Shown here piece after piece: positions 25,760 through 34,781 of a stretch of DNA of 64,000 nt. The translations under genes and the position numbers were made by a program. Every line of letters starts with the position of its first letter. Position 1 is the first letter of the stretch. Under the pieces are notes generated by a model that worked only from the letters and a program-made list of their open reading frames with translations, was not told where the DNA came from and did not search any database. The stretch is from Bog-532 sp963830385 (GTDB lineage: Bacteria; Actinomycetota; Actinomycetes; Streptosporangiales; Streptosporangiaceae), in the NCBI GenBank assembly GCA_963830385.1, contig CAWHMD010000005.1, positions 930,001 to 994,000 on the forward strand. The letters are read 5' to 3'.

Positions 25760-28063
25760 ATGCTGGGCAACCCTCCCGAGGAGCTCACGCCGTTCGTCGG
25801 AAGACGACGTGAGCTAGCGGAAGTACGAAACCTCCTGGTCAATACCCGCGTGCTCACGCTGATCGGCACCGGAGGGGTCGGAAAGACCCGCTTGGCGCTG
25901 GCGGTGGCCGCAGACCGCCAGCGCGCGTTTCCTGATGGTGTCCGGTACGCCGACCTGGACGGGATCGAAGACGACGAGCTCCTGGTCAGCCACGTGTCGG
26001 ATGTGCTGGGACACTGGCATGACAAACGCGAAGGAGACCTCGCCGAAAGCCTGGCTCAGTCGGTGCGGGACAAACATCTGCTGCTCATACTCGACAACTG
26101 TGAGCACCTCATCGAGGGTGCCGCACATCTAGTCGACACGATAGCCCGGGCTTGCCCGAAGGTCCGGATACTGGCCACGAGCCGCACGCCGCTCCGGTCC
26201 GCAGGCGATGTCACGTACCAGGTACCCCCGCTGGGCATGCCGAGGTCGTCAGCGGCCGGTTCAGACGAAAACCTCGACGACTCAGATGCGGTGCGGTTTT
26301 TTGTGGACCGGGCTCGCGCTGCACTTCCTGAGTTCGCACTCACGGCCGAGAATCGCGCCAGCGTCTACGAGCTGGTGCGCCGCCTGGATCGGCTGCCGCT
26401 GGCTATAGAGCTCGCGGCCGTCCGGCTGAGGTCGCTTACGGTCCAGCAGATCGCCGAACGCGTGGCGAATCAGCGGGCCATGCTCAACTGGGCCAGCCGG
26501 TCGGCGCCTTTCCGGCAGCAGACCATGCGCTCGAGCCTGCAGTGGTCGGCTGAGCTCTGCACCGAAGGCGAGCGGCGGCTTTGGGGCCGGTTGTCGGTCT
26601 TCCGCGGCACATTCGACTTGGACGCGGTGGAGGCCATCTGCAGCGGCGACGAGGCGTCATCCGGCGAGCTTCTGGATCTTCTGCAAGGGCTGGCAGAGCG
26701 GTCGATCATCGCCCGCGAGGACCACGGTCCCGTGGTCCGATACTCAATGCTTGAGGTGATCCGGCGTTTTGGGCGGGAAATGCTGGACGAGCACAGCGAA
26801 GATGCTGTCGTTCTTCGCGCTCGGCACACGTCCTGGTACCTGGGTCTGGTCGCGCGAGCCGACATCGATTGGAACACCGAGCGGCAGGCCTACTGGCTGC
26901 ATGCGCTTCCACTGGAACACAAGAACATCGTGCATGCTCTCAGTGCCGCATCCGACAACGCGGACAGCGTGGAGACAGCGGCCGAGGCTGTGTGCGGGCT
27001 TTGGCGCTACTACTGGTGGGCCTGCGGCTGGCTCGCTGAAGGCGTCTACTGGGTGAACCGTTGCTCCCAGCTGCTTAAAGCTCCTGTCCCGCGCGGACGG
27101 CTGCTTCTGCTCGGAAGCCTGCTCGCGTGGACGGTCGGGGATAGCGCCTCCGGGACAGCGTGCCTGCACGACGGGCAGTCGGCTGCCGCAGAGTCCGGAG
27201 ACCGCCTTTCGCAGGCCCTGGCCGCCCATGTGCTGGGCGATGCCGCGTTGTATCGCGGGCAGCCAGCCGCCGCGGTCGAGCACTTCCACCGGGCTCTGTC
27301 GACATATGATGCCGCCTCGGCGAGCTACCAGGTGGACACGCTGCTGATGCTGACCCTGGCCTACGCCGCCGTAGGCGACATTGAAGGCGCTGAAGGTGCT
27401 CACGAGCAGACTTTGGCTACGCTCGCCCCCGCGGAGCGATTCCAGCGGTCCTACTCGCTGCTGTACTTCGGGGAGGCCCTTCGCTGCCATGGTTCGACCG
27501 GCCAGGCGCTGATCTCGGTACGCGATGCACTCCGCCTGAAGGCAGAATTGGACGATCCCTTCGGGGTGGCGTGGACTTTCGAGATCCTCGCCCAGATCGC
27601 CTGCGACACCCGCCAGCACAAGCGCGCGGCGTTCCTGGTCGGCGCGGCCAGCCGCTTGTGGAAGTCGATGGCTATCGATGTGCCGACCCTGGAGCGGCTT
27701 CAGATCCGCGAAGGCTTGACCCGTGACCGCCTGCGTTCGGCGACCGGGCCGCCTGTGTTCGCGAATTACTGCCGACGGGGAGAGCGGCTAGATCTTCCAG
27801 CGGTCATCGCCGTCGCGCTGCGGGACGGCCCGATCCCCGGCTCTGATGCCCCGCGGGCCGAACCTGGGATGCTGACCGCCCGTGAGCTGGAGATTGCCGA
27901 ACTCGTCGCGCAGGGGCTTACCAACCGGCAGATCGCTTCCAAGCTCGTGATCGCGCAACGGACAGCCGACGGTCACGTCCAGAACATACTGACCAAGCTG
28001 GGCTTCAACTCTCGCGCCCAGATCGCGACCTGGGTTACCAGGCAACCGGTTCGGCCAAGCTGA
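25760..28063 (+). CDS. NTPase-TPR-LuxR transcriptional regulator
   Basis: Large ATP-dependent activator of 767 residues. N-terminal STAND-type NTPase: FVGRRRELAEVRNLL, Walker A GTGGVGKTR, Walker B LLLILDNCEHL and a sensor loop ILATSRTPL. A helical, TPR-like middle follows (about 330-680). The C-terminal LuxR helix-turn-helix is LTARELEIAELVAQGLTNRQIASKL. ATG 25760 with GGAGG seven bases upstream is chosen over a longer frame. No acyl-homoserine-lactone domain. It lies between the permease and the L-2-hydroxyglutarate-oxidase operon and probably controls one of them. A second regulator of the same build is at 36498. Confidence 0.9.
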   Translation: MLGNPPEELTPFVGRRRELAEVRNLLVNTRVLTLIGTGGVGKTRLALAVAADRQRAFPDGVRYADLDGIEDDELLVSHVSDVLGHWHDKREGDLAESLAQSVRDKHLLLILDNCEHLIEGAAHLVDTIARACPKVRILATSRTPLRSAGDVTYQVPPLGMPRSSAAGSDENLDDSDAVRFFVDRARAALPEFALTAENRASVYELVRRLDRLPLAIELAAVRLRSLTVQQIAERVANQRAMLNWASRSAPFRQQTMRSSLQWSAELCTEGERRLWGRLSVFRGTFDLDAVEAICSGDEASSGELLDLLQGLAERSIIAREDHGPVVRYSMLEVIRRFGREMLDEHSEDAVVLRARHTSWYLGLVARADIDWNTERQAYWLHALPLEHKNIVHALSAASDNADSVETAAEAVCGLWRYYWWACGWLAEGVYWVNRCSQLLKAPVPRGRLLLLGSLLAWTVGDSASGTACLHDGQSAAAESGDRLSQALAAHVLGDAALYRGQPAAAVEHFHRALSTYDAASASYQVDTLLMLTLAYAAVGDIEGAEGAHEQTLATLAPAERFQRSYSLLYFGEALRCHGSTGQALISVRDALRLKAELDDPFGVAWTFEILAQIACDTRQHKRAAFLVGAASRLWKSMAIDVPTLERLQIREGLTRDRLRSATGPPVFANYCRRGERLDLPAVIAVALRDGPIPGSDAPRAEPGMLTARELEIAELVAQGLTNRQIASKLVIAQRTADGHVQNILTKLGFNSRAQIATWVTRQPVRPS

Positions 28064-28093
28064 CCGGCTGCTACCGGCAACTGCCCAGCTCAC

Positions 28094-29293
28094 TCAGCTG
28101 AAGGCGATCTGGCGGGCGACATACTCAGCGATCGCGAGCGCCGAAGTCGCAGCTGGTGAGGGCGCATTTCGCAAGGCCGTGACATGACCGACGCGATGGA
28201 TCCGGAAATCATCGACCAGGCGGCCGGACCGGTCCACCGCTTGGGCCCGCACTCCCGCGCCACCGCGGACAACATCACTGGTCCCGAGGGCAGGCACGTA
28301 AGCTCTGGCGCGATTGAGGAAAACCCGGGTACTGGCCGAGCCCGCCACCTCGCTGATACCCATCCGCCAATGCTGTCTGGCGACCCGCCAGAAGCCCGGG
28401 TAGCCGAAGATGGCACGCAAATCCCGGCGGGAAACGTCGCGCCGGCGGTAGCCCTCGCGTGCCGTCGCCAGGACGGCATTGGGGCCGATGTCGACACTGC
28501 CGTCGACCCTGCGGGTGAAGTGCACTCCAAGGAACGGATAACTGGGATCGGGCACGGGGTAGATCAGCCCCCGCACGAGGCCGGTGCGCCCGGGCACAAG
28601 CTTCAGGTACTCGCCACGGAATGGCAAAATCGCCGGTTCACGCTGGTCCCCCGCGATGCTCGCCAGCCGGTCGGACTGCAGCCCGGCGCACAGTATGACG
28701 TGGCCGAAGCGAAATTCTTCCCCGTTGCTGGCCGTGAGCTGCACGCCGTCCACAGTCGGCGCAACCCGCGTCACCTCGGTGGACAAGCGCACCTCTCCCC
28801 CAGCGGATCGCACATCCGCAGCGAGGCTATCGCTGATGGCCACAAAATCGGTGATCGCCGTCGCTGGCGAGTGAAGGGCAGCGAATCCGCGTGCGAACGG
28901 CTCAATCGAGGTGATCTCCGGGGCGTCGAGCCACCGCAGGCCAGGAACCTGGTTGATTTCGGCCCGCCGCTGAATTTCTTTCAGACCTGGCACTTCATTC
29001 TCGGCGGCTGCGATGACCAGCTTGCCGCAGACCTCGAACGGCAAGCCACGGTCGGCGCAGTAAGTGCGCAGCCGAGTGGCTCCTCGGCGGCACAGTTCCG
29101 CCTTGAGTGATCCCGGCTGATAGTAGAGGCCAGCGTGGACCACACCACTGTTGTGGCCGGTCTGATGCTGTGCGACAGCTGCCTCCTTCTCCAGCACCGT
29201 AATCCGTGCCTCCGGGCGCATCTCCTGCAGGTGCCGGGCAATCGCGAGCCCAACGATTCCGGCCCCGACCACACCGATCGTGTCGCGCGACAT
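28094..29293 (-). CDS. lhgO: L-2-hydroxyglutarate oxidase/dehydrogenase
   Basis: FAD enzyme oxidising L-2-hydroxyglutarate to 2-oxoglutarate. 399 residues, the normal size. N-terminal FAD motif IGVVGAGIVGLAIARHLQEM. The family-specific run is HNSGVVHAGLYYQPGSLKAE. Further marks are FRGEYLKLVPGRTGLVRGLI, PDPSYPFLGVHFTRRVDGSV and the final HVTALRNAPSPAATSALAIA. The ATG at 29293 is preferred to the GTG at 29299 for spacing from AGGAA. Third gene of an operon with the TMADH-like enzyme (40 bases upstream). In bacteria this enzyme often acts after CsiD in glutarate use; no csiD is present here, so the hydroxyglutarate source is open. Confidence 0.93.
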   Translation of the reverse strand: MSRDTIGVVGAGIVGLAIARHLQEMRPEARITVLEKEAAVAQHQTGHNSGVVHAGLYYQPGSLKAELCRRGATRLRTYCADRGLPFEVCGKLVIAAAENEVPGLKEIQRRAEINQVPGLRWLDAPEITSIEPFARGFAALHSPATAITDFVAISDSLAADVRSAGGEVRLSTEVTRVAPTVDGVQLTASNGEEFRFGHVILCAGLQSDRLASIAGDQREPAILPFRGEYLKLVPGRTGLVRGLIYPVPDPSYPFLGVHFTRRVDGSVDIGPNAVLATAREGYRRRDVSRRDLRAIFGYPGFWRVARQHWRMGISEVAGSASTRVFLNRARAYVPALGTSDVVRGGAGVRAQAVDRSGRLVDDFRIHRVGHVTALRNAPSPAATSALAIAEYVARQIAFS

Positions 29294-29333
29294 ATCCACA
29301 CGATTCCTAATGGCTCGCCATCCGTTTTACTGG

Positions 29334-31481
29334 TCAGGCCGACGCAACGATGGCGTCAGCATCAGCGGAGTAGTCCTTCTCGGTGGAATCACGCAGCCGC
29401 CGCTCCCGGATGAGAGGCAGCCAGACGCGCGGGTTCGGCTGGTCGATCTCGCGAGCCAGCCGATGACCGGCGAACATCGCCTCAGCCACGATGTTGGGAG
29501 CTTCACAGTCGCCGACGCGGTACAGCGCCGTGATGCCGGCGGCCTCGAGCGCGCCGGGGTCGGCGTTCAGCGTGGAATAGAGCCCGGTCACGGGGTTCCG
29601 CTGAGTGACCATGACCGTCGTGTCCGCCTCGATGGTGGACTCGCCGCCCCAGTTGCCAGCGATTGAGACGGCGCCGGGCTCAAGCGCAGCCACGATGTGC
29701 TCATCAATGATCTTCAGACCGAGTTCGCGCAGCGTGCGGTTCAGGCGCGGCGCTTCAAGAGTCTTCTCGGTGAAGGGAGCCACTTTCTCGAAGGGCGTCA
29801 CGTAGGTCACGTCGTGACCTACGCGCAGAAGCTTCTCGGCCATGCCGACCCCCATGAAGTAACCATCGGCGTCGTAGACGACGACCTTGTGGCCAACGGA
29901 CGCGCCGGCCATCACCTCTTCAGGCGTCCGGACATGGCTCAGGTTCCTGTCAGCCCCAGGCACCGGGGCCTGTGTAAACCCGTTCATGCCGTCGTGCGCC
30001 CAGACGGAACCGGTAGCGATTATGACGATGGAGGCGCCATAGTCGAGCACTTCCTCCGGCGTCATCTCCTGATTGAGAATGGCAGTGACGTTCGGCAGCT
30101 TCTCGAGCTGGATCTTTCGGTAGTCGACGAAACGACGCCATTCCGCAAGCCCGGGAAGGTCGGGGATGTACCTCATCGATCCGCCGATATCAGGACCGGC
30201 GTCGGCCAGGTGCACGTTGCGGAAGCCTCGTTCGCCGAGGACCCGGGCACACTCCATGCCTGCCGGGCCCGCGCCGATCACCAGAACGTCGTTGTCGGCG
30301 TTCGCGGCCCTCGAGAACTTCTCCGGGTGCCAACCCCGGCGGAATTCTTCACCGACAGTGGCGTTCTGCGTACAGGCGATCGGTGGTCCGGACATTTCAA
30401 AGCGGGATACACAGATGTTGCAGCCGATGCACTCCCGAATGTCCTCATACCGCCCCTCCTCGATCTTCCTGGGAAGGAACGGGTCGGCGATGGAGGGCCG
30501 AGCGGCTCCGATGATGTCACACTGCCCGGACCTGATGACCTCGGCCATGGTGTCGGGGTTGGTGAAACGGCCGACGTTCATAACCGGCTTGCTGGTGTAA
30601 CCCTTCGCGGGTGCTACGTACGGCGCTTGATGATTCTCTGGATGAGTCCGGGACGGGCAGGCGTCCTCCGACCATTCAAACCAGCCGACGTTGAGATCCC
30701 ACAAATCCACGTAGTCATCGAGGGATTCGATGATGGCGCGGCCGTCACCGTTCACCCGGATACCGGCGTCACCCAGGCCGTGGGGCAGGTCCAGGGTGTC
30801 GATGCCGAGGCGGAACGAGATGGCCATGTCCCCGCCGACCGCGTCCTTCAGCATGCTGAACAGTTCCCGGTGAAAGCGGGTCCGGTTCTGGACAGATCCG
30901 CCGTACTCATCGGTGCGGCGATTGAACATCGGGGTCAGGAACATGTGCGGAATGTCGGCCGTGGATGTCGCCGAGATGGTCAGGACGTCAAAGCCCGCCT
31001 GCCGGGCCAGCAGGGCCGCCCTGACGTACTCCTGCTGAACGCGGCGTATGTCGTCCTTGTCCATCTGGTATGCGCTGGTGATGACGCCGCCAAAGGCGTA
31101 TGACGACTCCGTCACCCCGGGTCTCACATGGCGCGTCTCCATGCCGGTCGACAAGGGACCGCCGTGCCAGAGCTCGACAGCGGCCAGCGCCCCGAAACGG
31201 TGGGCTTCCTCGGTCATGAAGCTGAGGTTCCGCGCATCACCGTCGTCCCACAGCCGTGCGCTGATGCGGGGGAAATCGTCAGCATCAGCCGAGACTGAGC
31301 AGTACTCGGTGGAGACCACGGCCCACCCGCCCTCGGCCTTCGACCCGCGGATTCCCGCCTGCGTCTGAGGACGGTCCGAACCCGCACCCGAACAGTGTGC
31401 GGCCTGGAAGAACCGGTTACGCATGGTCTTCGGGCCGATGGTCACGGGTTCGAACAAGATGTCGTGTCGCTTGTTACGCAT
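29334..31481 (-). CDS. trimethylamine/dimethylamine dehydrogenase-like iron-sulfur flavoprotein
   Basis: FMN, [4Fe-4S] and ADP-binding oxidoreductase of 715 residues, close in length and layout to TMADH. The N-terminal barrel holds Cys30 (AAHCSGAG), the position that forms the cysteinyl-FMN bond in TMADH, and Tyr60 (STEYCSV). The cluster motif CIGCNICVSRFEMSGPPIAC has the four cysteines. A Rossmann half follows (VLVIGAGPAGMECARVLG). Differences: the catalytic Tyr169/His172 pair aligns with serines (LTISATST), and the substrate-cage Trp355 is Phe (SRFEM); the later EWSED Trp and Asp are kept. Electron transfer architecture is intact but the substrate probably differs from trimethylamine. Starts 76 bases after a small protein, before lhgO. 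Confidence 0.88.
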   Translation of the reverse strand: MRNKRHDILFEPVTIGPKTMRNRFFQAAHCSGAGSDRPQTQAGIRGSKAEGGWAVVSTEYCSVSADADDFPRISARLWDDGDARNLSFMTEEAHRFGALAAVELWHGGPLSTGMETRHVRPGVTESSYAFGGVITSAYQMDKDDIRRVQQEYVRAALLARQAGFDVLTISATSTADIPHMFLTPMFNRRTDEYGGSVQNRTRFHRELFSMLKDAVGGDMAISFRLGIDTLDLPHGLGDAGIRVNGDGRAIIESLDDYVDLWDLNVGWFEWSEDACPSRTHPENHQAPYVAPAKGYTSKPVMNVGRFTNPDTMAEVIRSGQCDIIGAARPSIADPFLPRKIEEGRYEDIRECIGCNICVSRFEMSGPPIACTQNATVGEEFRRGWHPEKFSRAANADNDVLVIGAGPAGMECARVLGERGFRNVHLADAGPDIGGSMRYIPDLPGLAEWRRFVDYRKIQLEKLPNVTAILNQEMTPEEVLDYGASIVIIATGSVWAHDGMNGFTQAPVPGADRNLSHVRTPEEVMAGASVGHKVVVYDADGYFMGVGMAEKLLRVGHDVTYVTPFEKVAPFTEKTLEAPRLNRTLRELGLKIIDEHIVAALEPGAVSIAGNWGGESTIEADTTVMVTQRNPVTGLYSTLNADPGALEAAGITALYRVGDCEAPNIVAEAMFAGHRLAREIDQPNPRVWLPLIRERRLRDSTEKDYSADADAIVASA

Positions 31482-31557
31482 GACGCACCGCCTCGGTATG
31501 GGATTGACGTCAGCGGGCCGGCTGGATATGTAGCCCGATGGCAGATACGGCTAAGGG

Positions 31558-31866
31558 CTAGTCGCTCACGTTGGCGTAGCGCAGGCCGAGCCCATACTTC
31601 TCGATCAGCTCAGCGCCGAGTGCGAACATGGCTTTCCACTGCGGGGAGGCAGACGCCTCGGCGTAACTCGCCTCATCAGCAAAGTAGATGCCGCCGACCC
31701 GGTAAAGGTCAGACTCGCGTCCGCTCTCATCGGCCTTGAACAGGTCGGTGCGAACGAAGCCGGGAACCGCGCTGACCGCAGGCACGTAGCGCTCGACGTA
31801 TTCCATCTCGAACTGGTGCAGGTCCTCATCCTGAGGCCAGCCCCAGAAACCAACCACTCCGTACAC
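31558..31866 (-). CDS. small EthD/antibiotic-monooxygenase-like barrel protein
   Basis: Protein of 102 residues. The pattern of a first strand, EMEYVERYVPAVSAVPGFVR and a late YFADEASYAEASASPQW resembles dimeric alpha-beta barrel proteins of the EthD type, commonly encoded beside oxidative catabolic genes. No catalytic residue can be named. The start is GTG at 31866 with a weak ribosome site. First gene of the operon 31866-28094, divergent from the MocR operon. The role is probably accessory to the TMADH-like flavoprotein, by context only. Confidence 0.65.
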   Translation of the reverse strand: MYGVVGFWGWPQDEDLHQFEMEYVERYVPAVSAVPGFVRTDLFKADESGRESDLYRVGGIYFADEASYAEASASPQWKAMFALGAELIEKYGLGLRYANVSD

Positions 31867-32128
31867 GCCTGATCTCGCTTTCGCCGGTGAACGCGACTGG
31901 TCCTGCGTCGCGGTGCGATGAGTAAAACTCCGGACGCAACGCGCCGGCCAGAACCACTCGCCGGCCTGCGAGCGGAACCACCGCGACTACGCCATCCCCA
32001 CCGCGCCCTCCGGCAGGCACCCGCGAGGCCCGTAGGTAGCTGCGTAGGTAGTTCAGCGGTTCTGCCTGTTTACGAACTTTGCCACGGTGAACTCAGCGTG
32101 ACGACCACAGGACCACGAGGTGACGGAC
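31867..32128 (+). other. divergent promoter region of the mocR and TMADH-like operons
   Basis: Region of 262 bases between the small barrel-protein gene (minus) and the leader peptide of the mocR operon (plus). It contains a tandem CGTAGGTAG pair at 32031-32051. Otherwise nothing recognisable. Presumably the shared control region for both operons. Confidence 0.5.
32031..32051. promoter_or_regulatory. tandem 9-bp direct repeat, candidate MocR operator
   Basis: CGTAGGTAG occurs twice, at 32031-32039 and 32043-32051, with a 12-base period, in the gap between the divergent mocR and TMADH-like operons. MocR/GntR-aminotransferase regulators commonly bind direct repeats in divergent promoters, so this is a fair operator candidate. 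Binding is not shown. Confidence 0.45.
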
Positions 32129-32191
32129 ATGAATGATCAGACCTTCGAGACGGCGGTCATACCGGCGCGTGTAGCCGGGAGGCAGCGGTGA
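32129..32191 (+). CDS. 20-residue leader peptide coupled to mocR
   Basis: Short open frame ATG 32129 to TGA 32189-32191, encoding MNDQTFETAVIPARVAGRQR. Ribosome site GAGGTG is six bases upstream. Its stop overlaps the GTG start of mocR (GTGA at 32188), the arrangement used for translational coupling. mocR also has its own GGGAGG inside this frame. No transmembrane or secretion signal. Could be a chance frame, but the good ribosome site and exact overlap favour a real leader. Confidence 0.5.
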   Translation: MNDQTFETAVIPARVAGRQR

Positions 32192-33879
32192 GCGCGGTCG
32201 CGGGTGTCGAGGCCGTCGAGCAAACCCGCGGCACCAGATCCCGCTACCGCAGTGCCTTCCCCGCAGTTGGACAACTGGTTTCGGCAGAACTGCTCGTCGG
32301 CGAACTTGACCGCGACAGCAGCGTCCCTCTCCACACCCAGGTATATGCGGGCTTGCGGGACAGCATCCTGGACGGGCGCCTGCGCCCAGGCGCTTCGATG
32401 CCGTCGACGCGCGCCCTGCCCTCCCTGCTCGGCGTGAGCCGCAACACGGTACTCGAGGCTTACAACCAGCTGTGGTCGGAGGGATTTATCGAGGCACGGG
32501 TGGGATCGGGAACCTATGTGGCTCACTCCATACCTGACCATCACTTCCGGTCACAGAAAGCTGAAGGGTCGCCGAAGCCGTCGTCGGGGCCGCCGGTCAC
32601 CGAACCTCCTCGGCTCTCCGCCCGAGGCCAGCGCATGGCCGCCGCGCCCGCATTCACCAAAGAATTCTGGCGCCGCCCGGAGGCTTTTTACCCCGGCCTG
32701 CCAGATTACGAACTGCTGCCCCTCGAGACATGGCGCAAGCTAAGCGACAAACGGCTCACCCAGCCGCGCCGGACCTATCTCGGTTACGGCAACCCGGGAG
32801 GATACGGGCCACTGCGGAGAGTGATCGCCGAATATCTCGCGGCCAGCCGCGGTGTTCGGTGTCAGCCCAAGCAGGTGATCGTAGTCTCGGGGTCACAGCA
32901 GGGCCTCGACCTGACGACCAGGGTTCTGCTCGACGAAGGTGAGCAGGTCTGGATCGAGGATCCCGGATACGGCGGCGCCAGAAGCGTATTCCAGGCCGCA
33001 GGCGCCCAGGTGGTACCGGTGCCGGTAGACCAGGACGGCATGGTCGTCAGCGAGGGCGTGGCCCGCGCGCCGGACGCGCACCTGGCTTATGTGACGCCAT
33101 CTCATCAGTACCCGCTCGGACATCCAATGGCGATGTCCAGGCGCAACGAGCTGCTGAATTGGGCTGCCACCAACAATTCGTGGATCATCGAGGACGACTA
33201 CGACAGCGAGTTCCGTTACAGCGGACGCCCTCAGCCCGCGCTGCAAGGCATGCCTGGCGGCGGCAACCGGGTCATCTACGTGGGAACCTTCAGCAAGGTG
33301 CTGTTCCCGTCGCTCCGCCTCGGTTACATGGTGGTTCCCGAGGAACTGGTGGATGCCTTCCTGGCTGCACGCTCGCTATGTGACCGCCATCAATCGACGC
33401 TGGACCAGGCGGTCCTGGCCGACTTCATCGTTGACGGGCACTTCATGCGCCATATCCGCCGGTCGCGCATGGCCTACGCTGAGCGCCAGGAGTGCCTGCT
33501 CGATCGGCTGGCTCATGAGACCCCCGGAATCATCGAGGCCGCAGCCGACCCAGCGGGTATGAGCCTTGTCGGCTGGCTGCCTCCCGGAGTATCCGACCTG
33601 CACCTGGCCGAGAAACTAGCGGCCGCGGGCATCTACGCCCCGCCATTGTCCTACTTCGCAATGGAGCCGCAGCCAAGAGGCGCGCTCATGCTGGGTTACA
33701 CCGGGTTCACGCCGGCCCGCATCCGGTTCAGCGCCAAGAAGCTGGGCTCGACCGTGCGCGAAGCTCTGGATCACCGCCGCCTTTCCGCTCCCAGGCCGAG
33801 CGCCCCGGTATCCGTCCCGGCGGTGAGTGATCACCGCGCGACCGTCACCCCCATCTCGCGATTCCGGAGGAGAGCTTGA
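32188..33879 (+). CDS. MocR/PdxR-family regulator (GntR HTH fused to aminotransferase domain)
   Basis: PLP-binding transcriptional regulator of 563 residues. The N-terminal winged helix (about 45-115: LHTQVYAGLRDSILDGRLRP to LGVSRNTVLEAYNQL) is GntR type. A linker follows, then a class I aminotransferase fold with SGSQQGLDL, the EDDYDSEFRY strand and the PLP lysine in GTFSKVLFPSLRLGY. The start is GTG 32188 with GGGAGG five bases upstream. The C-terminus overlaps the next gene (TTGA). Likely controls its own operon and the divergent TMADH-like operon, probably in response to an amino compound or PLP; inference. Confidence 0.93.
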   Translation: MSAVAGVEAVEQTRGTRSRYRSAFPAVGQLVSAELLVGELDRDSSVPLHTQVYAGLRDSILDGRLRPGASMPSTRALPSLLGVSRNTVLEAYNQLWSEGFIEARVGSGTYVAHSIPDHHFRSQKAEGSPKPSSGPPVTEPPRLSARGQRMAAAPAFTKEFWRRPEAFYPGLPDYELLPLETWRKLSDKRLTQPRRTYLGYGNPGGYGPLRRVIAEYLAASRGVRCQPKQVIVVSGSQQGLDLTTRVLLDEGEQVWIEDPGYGGARSVFQAAGAQVVPVPVDQDGMVVSEGVARAPDAHLAYVTPSHQYPLGHPMAMSRRNELLNWAATNNSWIIEDDYDSEFRYSGRPQPALQGMPGGGNRVIYVGTFSKVLFPSLRLGYMVVPEELVDAFLAARSLCDRHQSTLDQAVLADFIVDGHFMRHIRRSRMAYAERQECLLDRLAHETPGIIEAAADPAGMSLVGWLPPGVSDLHLAEKLAAAGIYAPPLSYFAMEPQPRGALMLGYTGFTPARIRFSAKKLGSTVREALDHRRLSAPRPSAPVSVPAVSDHRATVTPISRFRRRA

Positions 33880-34781
33880 CCACGGAACCGAGGCTGTCGG
33901 TCTGCCTCACCTTCGACTTTGATGCTCTGTCAGTTCACCTGGGCACTATGCGAACCACGAGCCCCGCGCAGCTGTCCCGCGGTGAGTTCGGGCCGTTCGC
34001 ACTTCCCCGCATCCTCAAGCTACTGGCCGACCATGACATCAGTGCCACGTTCTTCGTCCCGGGGCACACCGCGCTCGCCTACCCCGACATGGTGTGCCTG
34101 ATCCGCGACAGCGGTCACGAGATCGGGCACCACGGCTTCGTGCACGAGGACCCTGCCGCCCTCGACGAAGCGGCCGAACGACGTGTTTTTGAGCTGGGTA
34201 TGGAAACTCTGGCCAAAGTGGCAGACGTGACTCCGCGCGGTTACCGGTCGCCCGGCGCCAATCTCAGCGAACACTCGATCGGCATCCTCATCGAAAACGG
34301 GATGGTGTACGACGCTACGTTGTCCGGCAGCGACTTCACGCCCTATTACGTCCGTCAGGGCGACGTCGCGGCTTTCGATGCGCCGTTTCAATTCGGCGAA
34401 CCGTCGGATCTGGTCGAAGTCCCGTTCTCCTGGGGTCTTGACGACTGGCCCCACCTCGAATTTGCCCCTGGCTGGAGCACCGGCCAGAAGCCGCCGTCGG
34501 CGGTCGAGGAAATCTGGCGCTCGGAATTCGACTACGCCTACGCGAACGTCGCCGGCGGCGTCTACGACCTGTGCATGCATCCGCAAATTATCGGCCGCGG
34601 ATCCCGGCTCGAGATACTGCGCCGTCTCATCGAGCATATGGCGGCACATTCCGGCGTAATCTTCGAGCCGGTGCTCAGCTACGCACAGCGATGGCGCAAC
34701 ACCCATCCCCTCGGCGCGTGGCGCCAGCAGCCATCGGTGCATGTACGCAGCCGAGACGGCGGACCGGCGGCAGTTTCGTGA
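33876..34781 (+). CDS. polysaccharide-deacetylase-fold hydrolase (imidase/allantoinase-like candidate)
   Basis: NodB-fold metal-dependent amidohydrolase of 301 residues. Metal motifs: TFDFDAL near residue 13 and HEIGHHGFVHED near residue 83. RGYRSPGANLSEHS is the third family motif. No signal peptide, so a cytoplasmic small-molecule substrate is more likely than cell-wall polysaccharide; cyclic-imide hydrolases and PuuE allantoinases belong to this group. TTG start at 33876 overlaps the mocR stop (TTGA). Followed by an SDR (GTGA overlap) and a nitrilase. A ring-opening step followed by a nitrilase-type amidase would suit imide catabolism; inference only. Confidence 0.82.
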   Translation: MTTEPRLSVCLTFDFDALSVHLGTMRTTSPAQLSRGEFGPFALPRILKLLADHDISATFFVPGHTALAYPDMVCLIRDSGHEIGHHGFVHEDPAALDEAAERRVFELGMETLAKVADVTPRGYRSPGANLSEHSIGILIENGMVYDATLSGSDFTPYYVRQGDVAAFDAPFQFGEPSDLVEVPFSWGLDDWPHLEFAPGWSTGQKPPSAVEEIWRSEFDYAYANVAGGVYDLCMHPQIIGRGSRLEILRRLIEHMAAHSGVIFEPVLSYAQRWRNTHPLGAWRQQPSVHVRSRDGGPAAVS

